Assembly (NCBI GenBank): GCA_022702195.1
Contig: JAKONB010000474.1
Coordinates: 1-16,280 of the forward strand
From: Beijerinckiaceae bacterium
GTDB lineage: Bacteria; Pseudomonadota; Alphaproteobacteria; Rhizobiales; Beijerinckiaceae
Reading direction: 5' to 3'
DNA length: 16,280 nt
Shown: piece by piece, positions 5,609-13,019 of the stretch
Layout of the letters: each line of letters begins with the position of its first letter
How positions within the stretch are numbered: the stretch's first letter is position 1
The notes under the pieces: model-generated
What the model was told of the DNA's origin: nothing
The model's database searches: none
What the model saw: only the letters and a program-made list of their open reading frames with translations
Made by a program: the position numbers and the translations under genes

Positions 5609-6664
5609 ATGGTCCCGAACTTCGCGCGCGATGCCTCCGCAGCGTGGCTCACCGGCTGGGAAACGCATGTGCAGGCGCCTCTCGCCCGGATGAAGCAGAA
5701 GGGTGCCGATGCCGGCCTTTCCGGCTTCGCGGGTTTGTCCGGTCTGGCAGGGCTGCCCGGCCTCAATGGCCGCGGCCTGATCCCGCCGGGTGCCGCCCCG
5801 ATCAAGTTCAAGCCACGCCTGAAGAAGCCGGTGGCCGCACCGGGTCTCGATCCGAGCCTGGGCCGCATCGGCAACCTCGAAGTCCGGCTGGCCACATCGG
5901 TCTCCGAAATCCGCCGGGCACAGCGCCTGCGTTACCGGGTGTTCTACGAGGAGATGTCGGCGGTGGCGTCCGGCATGACCCTGCTGTCACGCCGTGACAT
6001 CGATGGCTACGACGCGGTGTGCGACCATCTCTTGGTCATCGACCACGCCGCCACCGAGGCCAAGCCCTTCCGCAAGCCCCGCCCGAAGGTGGTGGGCACC
6101 TACCGCCTGCTGCGCCAGGATTCCGCCGACCGGCATTTCGGCTTCTACACGGCCGGCGAGTACGACAACGCCCCGCTGCTCGCTGCCCATCCGGGCAAGC
6201 GGTTCCTCGAACTCGGCCGCTCCTGCGTGCTCAAGCCCTACCGGACCAAACGCACGGTGGAGCTGCTCTGGGCCGGCATCTGGGCCTATGTCCAGCATCA
6301 CCGGATCGACGCGATGCTCGGCTGCGCCAGCCTGGAGGGAACGGACCCCGACCGCCTCGCCCTGCCGCTGAGCTTCCTCCACCACCATGCCCGCGCCCCG
6401 GAGGGCTGGCGCGCCCGCGCCCTGCCGGAACGCTACGTGGCCATGGACAGGCTCGCCCGCGAGGCGGTGGACCCGAAGGCGGCGCTGCAATCCCTGCCAC
6501 CTCTGATCAAGGGCTACCTGCGGGTTGGCGCGACCTTCGGCGACGGCGCGGTGGTGGACCGGCAATTCGGCACCACCGACGTGTTCGTGGTGCTGCCGGT
6601 TTCGGCGATCGCCGCTCGCTACATCGACCATTTCGGCCCGGCCGCGAATCGCCGGGCGGCGTGA
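5609..6664 (+). CDS. olsB: Ornithine-lipid acyltransferase, OlsB-like (GNAT superfamily)
   Basis: OlsB transfers a 3-hydroxyacyl group from acyl carrier protein to the alpha-amino group of ornithine, giving lyso-ornithine lipid. OlsA then adds a second acyl chain to make the phosphorus-free membrane ornithine lipid. The acyltransferase domain starts near residue 90 with LEVRLATSVSEIRRAQRLRY and RVFYEEM. It continues with VVGTYRLLR near residue 150, FLELGRSCV, and a long C-terminal lobe ending IDHFGP. The protein is 351 residues, about 55 longer than S. meliloti OlsB (296). The extra length is an N-terminal region with a Trp-containing helix-like start and a Gly-X-Y tract at residues 36-56. 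The start ATG 5609 has an AGGCGGA ribosome binding site about 9 bases upstream. No olsA is in the window. Other hemolysin-like GNAT acyltransferases are the main alternative. Confidence 0.85.
   Translation: MVPNFARDASAAWLTGWETHVQAPLARMKQKGADAGLSGFAGLSGLAGLPGLNGRGLIPPGAAPIKFKPRLKKPVAAPGLDPSLGRIGNLEVRLATSVSEIRRAQRLRYRVFYEEMSAVASGMTLLSRRDIDGYDAVCDHLLVIDHAATEAKPFRKPRPKVVGTYRLLRQDSADRHFGFYTAGEYDNAPLLAAHPGKRFLELGRSCVLKPYRTKRTVELLWAGIWAYVQHHRIDAMLGCASLEGTDPDRLALPLSFLHHHARAPEGWRARALPERYVAMDRLAREAVDPKAALQSLPPLIKGYLRVGATFGDGAVVDRQFGTTDVFVVLPVSAIAARYIDHFGPAANRRAA
5714..5776 (+). repeat. Collagen-like Gly-X-Y tract inside the OlsB-like protein
   Basis: Seven consecutive triplets with glycine at every first position (GLS GFA GLS GLA, then GLP GLN GRG) are encoded at residues 36-56 of the acyltransferase. 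The codons are varied rather than an exact DNA repeat, which argues against simple slippage as the sole recent origin. Confidence 0.7.
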
Positions 6665-6681
6665 GCCAAGGTCTTCGCCTC

Positions 6682-7047
6682 TCAGTTCCGGCCGTGACCG
6701 CGCTCCATCGCCGGGGTGGTGCGAATGTCGCTCCCCGGTGCAAGCTCCGGCTGAGGTACGCCGGGACCGAGATACCGTTCGAGTTCGGCAGCGTCCACGA
6801 CGACGCCGCTCGCCGCGAGATCGGCCCGGACTCGCTCCACGAGCGCATGATCGCTCGCTCCCTGGACCGTGAACGCCATCACGTCGTCGGCGTAAGAGAC
6901 TGCGCTCTGCCGGTCTACACCCAGCAACGCGGCCGCATGGGCGGCGAGGGCCTGAACGCGGTGACAATGTTCAACGAAGCGGGCCTGTTCGCTTCGAACG
7001 AAGAGCATTTCCGCCGCACGGCGGCGATCTTCAAAAGATCCGGGCAT
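6682..7047 (-). CDS. Divergent DUF1476 (ATP synthase zeta-subunit-like) protein
   Basis: DUF1476 proteins are the alphaproteobacterial zeta subunits that inhibit ATP hydrolysis by the F1 motor (established in Paracoccus). This 121-residue protein has the family layout. It starts SFEDRRRAAEMLFVRSEQARF where the family has FddREkafEakfAhDeElkF, and later has YADDVM and ERVRADLAASGVVVDAAELERYL where the family has YAkeVV and rKvraDLaakGv. The usual central RRNKLLGLWAAE block is replaced by CHRVQALAAHAAAL. A Pro-rich tail of about 27 residues (from 95) is extra. It is therefore more likely a paralogue than the housekeeping copy. The start is the ATG 7047-7045, with GGGG about 9 bases upstream. 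It converges on olsB with only 17 bases between the stops. Confidence 0.75.
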   Translation of the reverse strand: MPGSFEDRRRAAEMLFVRSEQARFVEHCHRVQALAAHAAALLGVDRQSAVSYADDVMAFTVQGASDHALVERVRADLAASGVVVDAAELERYLGPGVPQPELAPGSDIRTTPAMERGHGRN

Positions 7048-7152
7048 CGGTCGACCCCATCTTGAACGAGATCGACCGTAGCAAGTCTTCGCCGATCTGA
7101 CGAGGGCGTCACCCGGCCGAATGCTTCGTGCAATCTCGGGAACAACCGGACC

Positions 7153-8019
7153 TCATGCAGGAGTGTCCTTTGCCACGAGCGCGGCGAGGCCCTCGCGAAA
7201 CGTCGGGTAGGCGAGATTCACGCCGAGTTCCTCGCGGATCAGGCGGTTCCGCACCCGCTTGTTCTCGCCGTAGAAACTGCGCGCCATCGGACTCAGGTCG
7301 GCAGTCTCAAAATCGATCTCGGGCGGCAGTGGCAGGCCCGCCAGGGCGGCGGCGTATTCCGTCACTACCTGCGGCGGCGTCGGCTCGTCGTCGGTGACGT
7401 TGTAGATGGCCCCGGCCCGCGGCCGGTCGAGGGAGGCGAGCAGCGTGGTGGCGATGTCGTCCACATGGATGCGGTTGAAGACCTGCCCCGGCTTGATGAT
7501 CCGCTGCGACTTGCCCTCGCGCAGCTTCACGATCGGGTTCCGCCCCGGTCCGTAGATGCCGGACAGGCGAAACACCTGCACCGGCTTGCCCGTCTCCGCC
7601 CCGAGAGCGAGCCACTGAGTCTCGGTCTCGATCCGCGCATGGGAGCGTAGGCTCGACGGATTGGGCCGGGTGGTCTCGTCGATCCAGGCGCCCTGCTGGT
7701 CACCGTAGATGCCGATGGTAGAGAGGTAGCCGATCCAGCCGATCCGGCTCCCGGCGATGGCCGCGCGGTAACGGGCCAAAACCGTGTCGCCGTCGCGGGT
7801 GGGCGGGGCCGAGACCAGCAGGACGTCGCTCTCGGCGAGATCGGCGGCGATCCGCGCATCATCCGTCTCGGGACCGAAAGCCCGCAGGGCAACGTCACCG
7901 AGCCCGGCCCCGGCCCGGGACGGATCGGTGACCGTGGCGGCCACCCGCGCGAACCGTTCCGAGGCGCGTTCGACGAAGCGGCGCGCAGTGAAGCCGAGGC
8001 CGAAGACGAAGAGATTCAT
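7153..8019 (-). CDS. Atypical NAD(P)-binding SDR-family protein (YeeZ-like epimerase fold)
   Basis: A 288-residue extended-SDR/epimerase-like protein similar in layout to E. coli YeeZ, whose substrate is unknown. The Rossmann dinucleotide motif is at the very N-terminus (MNLFVFGLGFTARRF, G7-x-G9). LLVSAPPTRDGD follows near residue 70, then YLSTIGIYGD near 100, FRLSGIYGPGRNPI near 150 and FNRIHVDDIA near 183. The catalytic YxxxK of classical SDRs is not visible; the matching stretch reads LRSHARIETETQ. The enzyme may bind nucleotide without standard SDR chemistry. The ATG at 8019-8017 overlaps the queG stop by 4 bases (ATGA), which supports this start over upstream frames and suggests translational coupling with queG. 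The last visible motif is NRLIREELGV, typical of the family's C-terminal region. Confidence 0.88.
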   Translation of the reverse strand: MNLFVFGLGFTARRFVERASERFARVAATVTDPSRAGAGLGDVALRAFGPETDDARIAADLAESDVLLVSAPPTRDGDTVLARYRAAIAGSRIGWIGYLSTIGIYGDQQGAWIDETTRPNPSSLRSHARIETETQWLALGAETGKPVQVFRLSGIYGPGRNPIVKLREGKSQRIIKPGQVFNRIHVDDIATTLLASLDRPRAGAIYNVTDDEPTPPQVVTEYAAALAGLPLPPEIDFETADLSPMARSFYGENKRVRNRLIREELGVNLAYPTFREGLAALVAKDTPA

Positions 8020-9206
8020 ACCGTCTGATATCCCGCCTGATCGAGGGCCGCGCGCCACTCGGCGCGCACGCTCGCGTCGGTTTCGCCCAAGGCGTGGGCG
8101 CTGAAAAGGGTCCAAAGCGCCGTTGCTTCGATCAACTGGCCCAGTGCCCACACCGCCATGGCGCGGACCAGGGGGGCCGGATCGGACAGGCAGCGTTCGG
8201 CCTCCGCCGCCAGGGCCGGCTCACCCGAATTGCCGATGCCGATGAGGACGTTGCGCAGGAAGCGATCGCGGCCGGTTCGCTTGATCGGCGTGCCGGCAAA
8301 ATGCCGCCGGAACGCGGCATCGTCGAGCCGCGCGAGGTCGGCCAGCGGTGGCGCGGCGAGGTCGGCCCGCGCCGCCAAGCGGCCTTCACCTGCTACCACC
8401 GCGAACTTGTTCCAGGGGCAGACGGCGAGGCAATCGTCGCAGCCGAAGATGCGGTTGCCGATGGCTGCGCGAAATTCGAGGGGAATTGTCCCCTCGTGCT
8501 CGATGGTGAGGTAGGAGATGCAACGCCGGGCATCAAGGCGGTACGGGGCCGGGAAAGCATCGGTGGGACAGATGTCGAGGCAGCGGCGGCATGAGCCGCA
8601 ATGGTCCAGTTCAGGCGCATCCGGCGCGAGGTCGGCCGAGGTGAAGATCGCCCCGAGCAGCAGCCAATTGCCGAGCTCGCGTGAGACCAGCACCGTATGC
8701 TTGCCCTGCCAGCCGAGACCGGCGGCGGCGGCGAGCGGCTTCTCCATCACCGGCGCGGTGTCCACGAAAACCTTCACCCGCACGTCGCCCTTGGCGGAGA
8801 GGTAGCCGCCCAACTCCTTGAGCTTGCCCTTCAGCACCTCATGGTAGTCGCGCCGCTGTGCGTAGGCGGCGATCGCCCCACGGTCGCGCTGCCCAAGGAG
8901 GGTGAGCGGGTCGGTCTCGGGGCCGTAATTCATGCCGAGCATGACGACACTGCGAACCTCGGGCCACAGGGTCAGCGGATCGGCGCGCTGGTCGGCGCGG
9001 TCCTGCATCCAGGCCATCTCGCCGTGATGGCCGTCGGCGAGCCAGGCAGGCAGGCGTCGAACGAGTTCGGGCACCGCGTCGGGCCGGGTCACCCGGACGG
9101 ACTCGAAGCCGAGATGGCGCGCGCGCGCGTCCACCGCCCGGCGCAGCTCGTCGCCGGCCAGAACCTTGCGCGGGGTCCGGCGCCCCTGCGGGGCCGCGTC
9201 GCTCAG
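8016..9206 (-). CDS. queG: Epoxyqueuosine reductase QueG
   Basis: QueG reduces epoxyqueuosine to queuosine at position 34 of tRNAs with GUN anticodons, using cobalamin and two [4Fe-4S] clusters. Visible are WLADGHHGEMAWMQDRADQR in the N-terminal third, VKVFVDTAPVMEKPLA (catalytic Asp in VDTAPVMEK), GLGWQGKHT, and two ferredoxin-type cysteine sets, CGSCRRCLDICP and CDDCLAVCP. A C-terminal HEAT-like region follows (IGIGNSGEPALAAEAERCL and VRAMAVWALGQL) that binds tRNA. The start is uncertain. Between the fzlA stop and the conserved region there is no in-frame ATG, GTG or TTG. I mark a CTG at 9206-9204, which overlaps the fzlA TGA. Alternatives are GTG 9278 or ATG 9332 inside fzlA, or GTG 9134, which would cut a conserved helix. 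It overlaps the SDR gene downstream. Confidence 0.93.
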   Translation of the reverse strand: MSDAAPQGRRTPRKVLAGDELRRAVDARARHLGFESVRVTRPDAVPELVRRLPAWLADGHHGEMAWMQDRADQRADPLTLWPEVRSVVMLGMNYGPETDPLTLLGQRDRGAIAAYAQRRDYHEVLKGKLKELGGYLSAKGDVRVKVFVDTAPVMEKPLAAAAGLGWQGKHTVLVSRELGNWLLLGAIFTSADLAPDAPELDHCGSCRRCLDICPTDAFPAPYRLDARRCISYLTIEHEGTIPLEFRAAIGNRIFGCDDCLAVCPWNKFAVVAGEGRLAARADLAAPPLADLARLDDAAFRRHFAGTPIKRTGRDRFLRNVLIGIGNSGEPALAAEAERCLSDPAPLVRAMAVWALGQLIEATALWTLFSAHALGETDASVRAEWRAALDQAGYQTV

Positions 9207-9895
9207 AAGTCCAGATCCGCGTAATGGTCCGCTGGTGCCATCCCGGGCACCCGGTCGGCCAGGAGCGGCCGGAAGCACGGACGCGATTTCACTCTTGCGT
9301 ACCAGTCCCGCGCCGTCTCGTCCTCGTCCCATGGCACGTCGCCGAGATAATCCACGCAGGAGAGGTGGGCCGCCGCGGCCAAATCCGCATAGGTCAGATG
9401 GTCACCCGCCAGCCATTTGCGGCGGGACATCAGGTAGCCGATGTATTTGAGGTGGTAGCGCACGTTGGTCCGCGCGGCGCGGATCGCGTTCATATCCGGC
9501 GGGCCGCCACCATCGGCGCTGCTCATGAAGCGCTTCCAGATCTTCTCGGTGACGAGGTATCCCGTCACCTCGGCGTCGAACTTCACGAGGAACCAGTCCA
9601 GCAGGCGGCGGACCTCGACGCGCCCGGCCGTGGTCTCGGGCAGGAGGCGCCGGCCGCTCAGGCCGAGGCCACGGGTCTCGTCGAGATATTCGGCAATGAT
9701 GCCGGCGCCCGGCACCGCCAGCCCGGTCTCTTCCACCAGCACCGGCGTGGTTCCGGCGGGATTGATAAGCAGGAACGCGTCGCGCCGCTCCCAGGGCCGC
9801 TCCTCAACGAGAGCGGGCTCCATGCCCATCTCGGTCAGGACGAGACGGATGAAACGCGAATGCGGACAGAAGGGGGAGTGGTGAAGCGTCGCCAT
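9203..9895 (-). CDS. fzlA: GST-fold protein, probable FtsZ regulator FzlA
   Basis: A 230-residue glutathione S-transferase-fold protein. The thioredoxin-like part begins MATLHHSPFCPHSRFIRLVL with Cys10 and Ser13, and the cis-proline is at 51 in GTTPVL. At the place where true GSTs carry the Glu-Ser pair that holds glutathione, the sequence is VPGAGIIAEYL, so glutathione binding looks impaired. Length (230), the missing glutathione site, a Trp in the PWERR loop (35), and the tail HYADLDF with Asp at 227 all fit FzlA. That is the alphaproteobacterial GST-like protein that binds FtsZ, curves its filaments and controls constriction; in Caulobacter FzlA, Asp227 in the C-terminal tail is needed for FtsZ binding. 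The family name rests on recall. A generic GST is the alternative. It is first in a cluster with queG and divergent from uppP. Confidence 0.8.
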   Translation of the reverse strand: MATLHHSPFCPHSRFIRLVLTEMGMEPALVEERPWERRDAFLLINPAGTTPVLVEETGLAVPGAGIIAEYLDETRGLGLSGRRLLPETTAGRVEVRRLLDWFLVKFDAEVTGYLVTEKIWKRFMSSADGGGPPDMNAIRAARTNVRYHLKYIGYLMSRRKWLAGDHLTYADLAAAAHLSCVDYLGDVPWDEDETARDWYARVKSRPCFRPLLADRVPGMAPADHYADLDF

Positions 9896-10121
9896 CGAGG
9901 CCGTTTCGGACGGGGGAAAGTGCCGGGGGACCTACCGTGTCGAGAACCCTCAGAGATGGTCGGCGGATCAGTTTTATGTCCCGATCGTTGCCGCCTCATT
10001 AACACGGGTGATCAAAGGCGGTAACCGTCCGTCAACCCTGATCGGCGAAGCCTGATACCGGAATGACGTGGTATCGGCCCGTTCCGAACTCCCGAACAAT
10101 CGAAATCGTCGAGGCGATGAC
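9896..10121 (+). other. Divergent intergenic region between fzlA and uppP
   Basis: The 226 bases between two divergent genes must hold both promoters. The stretch around 9971-10015 is locally AT-richer (TTTTATG, CATTAACA, ATCAAAG). I cannot assign a convincing -35/-10 pair on either strand, and no operator-like palindrome stands out. Confidence 0.4.
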
Positions 10122-10928
10122 ATGATGGATGCGATGAGCGTCGTGAAGGCGGTCGTGCTCGCCGTGGTCGAGGGGGCCACCGAGTTCATCCCGGTCTCGT
10201 CGACCGGACACCAATTGCTGGTGGGCCATTTCATCGGCTTCGAATCGCCCAACAACACCTTTGAGGTGCTGATTCAGCTCGGCGCGATCCTGGCGATCCT
10301 GGCGGTCTATTTCCGCCGGCTCCTCGGCATCGCCGCCGCATTGCCGAGCGACCCGAACGCGCGGCGCTTCGTGGCCGGCATCCTGCTGGCCTTCCTGCCG
10401 GCGGCGATCATCGGCGGCCTCTTCTCGAAATACATCAAGTACTATCTCTTCAATCCCTGGATCGTGTGCGCGACCCTGGTGGCCGGCGGCCTCGTGCTCC
10501 TGGTGCTCGACGAGACGGATCTCGAGACCAAGAAGCACGACGTCTACGATTTCACCTTGCCGATGGATTTCAAGATCGGCCTGTTCCAGTGCCTAGCGAT
10601 GATCCCAGGCGTGTCGCGTTCGGGCGCGACCATCGTGGGCGCCATGCTGATGGGAGCCGACAAGCGCTCGGCCACCGAATTCTCGTTCTACCTCGCGATC
10701 CCCACCATGGCGGGCGCCTTCGCCAAGGACCTGCTCGACAATTATAAGAACCTCTCGAAAGACGATACCGGCCTGATCGTGATCGGCTTCATCGTCGCCT
10801 TCCTCTCGGCGCTCGTGGTGGTGCGGACTGTGCTCGACTACGTGTCCGCCCACGGCTTCCGGCTCTTCGCCTGGTGGCGCATCATCGTCGGCTCGCTGGG
10901 CTTTGCCGGCCTCATCCTCTTCGGCTGA
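10122..10928 (+). CDS. uppP: Undecaprenyl-diphosphate phosphatase UppP (BacA)
   Basis: UppP dephosphorylates undecaprenyl diphosphate at the cytoplasmic membrane, recycling the lipid carrier for peptidoglycan and other envelope polymers. Loss sensitises cells to bacitracin. The 268-residue protein has both family signatures. One is the Glu-rich EGATEFIPVSSTGH at residues 17-30. The other is PGVSRSGAT at 162-170, with the catalytic-site arginine at 166. About seven or eight hydrophobic membrane segments are visible, the last ending GFAGLILFG. The start is the ATG 10122, with GAGG at 10111-10114; the ATG three bases later is equally possible. It stands alone, divergent from fzlA and followed by a strong hairpin. 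Pairing with a probable division regulator is consistent with envelope growth. Confidence 0.96.
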   Translation: MMDAMSVVKAVVLAVVEGATEFIPVSSTGHQLLVGHFIGFESPNNTFEVLIQLGAILAILAVYFRRLLGIAAALPSDPNARRFVAGILLAFLPAAIIGGLFSKYIKYYLFNPWIVCATLVAGGLVLLVLDETDLETKKHDVYDFTLPMDFKIGLFQCLAMIPGVSRSGATIVGAMLMGADKRSATEFSFYLAIPTMAGAFAKDLLDNYKNLSKDDTGLIVIGFIVAFLSALVVVRTVLDYVSAHGFRLFAWWRIIVGSLGFAGLILFG

Positions 10929-10942
10929 CGCCGGCTTTCGGA

Positions 10943-10966
10943 CCGGCCGATCACATGATCGGCCGG
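10943..10966 (+). terminator. Hairpin terminating uppP
   Basis: A perfect 10-base-pair stem (CCGGCCGATC / GATCGGCCGG) with the loop ACAT begins 14 bases after the uppP stop. There is no T tract behind it. It is symmetrical enough to work in either direction. Confidence 0.65.
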
Positions 10967-11003
10967 ACGGATCGCGGAACGGATTCAAAATACGGTTTCA
11001 TGG

Positions 11004-11058
11004 GGCGATTGCCTCCGGAAGCCTCGCCGTGCGAGGGCTCTTCCGGAGATAAATCGCC
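11004..11058 (+). promoter_or_regulatory. Long three-part hairpin in the mutA leader
   Basis: Three nested complementary blocks pair in order. GGCGAT (11004-11009) pairs with ATCGCC (11053-11058), CTCCGGAAG (11013-11021) with CTTCCGGAG (11040-11048), and CCTCGC (11022-11027) with GCGAGG (11031-11036). The apical loop is CGT, with a 3-base bulge GCT and an internal loop. It ends 42 bases before the mutA start. It could be a leader element, a palindromic intergenic repeat, or a second terminator. No B12-box (GCCACTG) is present, so it is not a standard cobalamin riboswitch. Confidence 0.55.
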
Positions 11059-11100
11059 GATCCCGGGAGGGGCGGCTTGAAAGACCGCGAAGGCTGACCG

Positions 11101-12957
11101 ATGGAAGACCGCCCCCTCGCCGACCTGTTTCCGCCGGCGACCCGCGAACGCTGGCTCGGCCTCGTGAACGGTGTCCTGAAGGGCGCGGATTTCGAGAAGC
11201 GGCTCGTCTCCAAGACTGCCGATGGTCTACGCATCGAGCCGCTCTACGAGGCGGCCGAGCCCGCCGCCCAGCCGGTGCGGGCGCCCGGCCCTTGGCGCAT
11301 CGCCCAGCGGGTCGACCATCCGGAAGCGGGAGCTGCCCGCGCCCTCGCCATGGCCGATCTCGAAGGCGGTGCCGACGCCCTCACCCTCGTCTTTTCCGGC
11401 GCCCCCGCGGCACGGGGCTACGGCCTCGGGGCGACCGACGCGGATGCCCTCGACACGGCGCTGGAGGGGGTGATGCTCCCACTCATCGCTCTCCGGCTCG
11501 ATGCCGGCGGGCGTGGAGCTGAGGCCGCCGCCGCCCTCAAGACGCTGGCGGCGCGGCGGAACGAGCCCCTGAGCGGGCTCGACCTCGATCTCGGGCTCGA
11601 TCCGATCGGAACCTTCGCGGCCACCGGGAGTCTCGGCGCGGATTTTGAGGGCGTTCTCACCCGCACCCTCACGGATTTCGACGCGGACGGGTTCACCGGT
11701 CGGCTGTGTCTGGCCGACGGGCGCCCCTACCACGAAGCCGGCGCCAGTGAGGCGGCCGAACTGGCCGCCGCCCTCGCCACGGCCGTGGCCTATTTGCGCG
11801 CCCTCGAGGCCGGGGGGCACGATCTCGCCCGCGCGCGGGACGCCATCGCGGTGCTGCTGGTGGCCGATGCGGACGAGTTCCTCACCATCGCCAAGTTCCG
11901 TGCCATGCGCCGCCTCTGGGCGCGCGTCGAATCCGCCTGCGGCCTCGATCCGAAGCCGCTGCGCCTCCACGCCGAGACCGCCTGGCGGATGATGAGCCGG
12001 CGGGACCCCTTCGTGAACATCCTGCGCACCTCGATGGCCGCCTGCTCGGCGGGTCTCGGGGGCGCCGACAGCGTCGCCGCCCTGCCCTACACCGCCGCTC
12101 TGGGGCTCGCCGACGCCTTCGCCCGCCGGGTGGTTCGCAACAGCCAGATCGTTCTCATCGAGGAATCGAACCTCGCCCGGGTGGCGGACCCGGCCGCGGG
12201 CGCCGGCAGCTTCGAAACCCTGACGGAGGCGTTGACGGTGGCGGCCTGGGAGGCGTTCCAGGCGATCGAGCGCGAAGGCGGCATCGTCGCTAGCCTCGAA
12301 GCCGGCCAGATCCAGGGCCGAATCGCAGCGACGCGGACGACGCGCTCCCGCAACGTCGCCACCCGGCGCGAGGCGATCACCGGGGCCAGCGAGTTCCCCT
12401 TCCTCGCCGAGAAGCCCGTGACCGTCCTTGAGATCGCGCCGCTCGCTGGCGAGAGCGTCAACTTCGCAGAGGACGAGGCGCGGCGTTGCGATCCCCTGCC
12501 CTCTCAGCGGCTCGCCGAGCCCTATGAAGCCTTGCGCGACGCCTCCGACACCCACCTCGCCGCCGCCGGAATTCGGCCCCGCGTGTTCCTCGCCAATCTG
12601 GGTCCTGTGGCGGTGTTCAACGCCCGTTCGACCTTCGCCGCCAACGCCTTCGCGGCGGGCGGCATCGAAGCGGTGAACGAGGAGGGCTTCACCGAGGCCG
12701 TTCCCCTCGCCGAGGCGTTCCGGCATTCGGGCGCCCGCATCGCCTGCCTGTGTTCGTCGGATGCACTCTACGCCGCGCATGCGGTGGCGGCGGCCGAGGC
12801 GCTGAAGGCGGCGGGAGCCGACACCCTCTATCTGGCGGGCAAGCCGGGAGAACGCGAAGAGGCGCTGGCAGATGCAGGTATCGACGGCTACCTGCATGCG
12901 GGCTGCGACCTCGTGAGTCTGCTCGGAACGGCGTTGGAACGAGCGACCCGGGCTTAG
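11101..12957 (+). CDS. mutA: Methylmalonyl-CoA mutase, small (non-catalytic) subunit
   Basis: Methylmalonyl-CoA mutase interconverts (R)-methylmalonyl-CoA and succinyl-CoA with adenosylcobalamin, serving propionyl-CoA use and the ethylmalonyl-CoA pathway. This 618-residue protein is the small subunit (also called McmB). The N-terminus, PLADLFPPATRERWLGLVNG and VLKGADFEKRLVSKTADGL, and the TIM-barrel text YRLDLGL-like blocks (for example LDLDLGLDPIG, and the Arg-rich RRDPFVNILRTSMAACSAGL near 300) fit this family. A degenerate cobalamin-binding-like fold begins near 490. Where the large subunit has DxHxxG for the cobalt-ligating His, this one reads LGPVAVFNARS, so it does not hold B12 and needs its partner. 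No large-subunit gene follows here. The start ATG 11101 has AAGG about 9 bases upstream. Confidence 0.93.
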   Translation: MEDRPLADLFPPATRERWLGLVNGVLKGADFEKRLVSKTADGLRIEPLYEAAEPAAQPVRAPGPWRIAQRVDHPEAGAARALAMADLEGGADALTLVFSGAPAARGYGLGATDADALDTALEGVMLPLIALRLDAGGRGAEAAAALKTLAARRNEPLSGLDLDLGLDPIGTFAATGSLGADFEGVLTRTLTDFDADGFTGRLCLADGRPYHEAGASEAAELAAALATAVAYLRALEAGGHDLARARDAIAVLLVADADEFLTIAKFRAMRRLWARVESACGLDPKPLRLHAETAWRMMSRRDPFVNILRTSMAACSAGLGGADSVAALPYTAALGLADAFARRVVRNSQIVLIEESNLARVADPAAGAGSFETLTEALTVAAWEAFQAIEREGGIVASLEAGQIQGRIAATRTTRSRNVATRREAITGASEFPFLAEKPVTVLEIAPLAGESVNFAEDEARRCDPLPSQRLAEPYEALRDASDTHLAAAGIRPRVFLANLGPVAVFNARSTFAANAFAAGGIEAVNEEGFTEAVPLAEAFRHSGARIACLCSSDALYAAHAVAAAEALKAAGADTLYLAGKPGEREEALADAGIDGYLHAGCDLVSLLGTALERATRA

Positions 12958-13019
12958 GGGCAACCGACGGACGCCTCGCGAGTTTCACTCGCCAGCCACG
13001 CTTCACCGAACGGATCACC

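Noticed and set aside
11004..11100. Cobalamin riboswitch before the B12-linked mutase gene
   Set aside because: The conserved B12 box (GCCACTG) and the expected length of the element are absent.
11227..12963. A 578-codon open frame opposite mutA
   Set aside because: It is the mirror of a clear methylmalonyl-CoA mutase subunit in GC-rich DNA; its translation has no recognisable domain.
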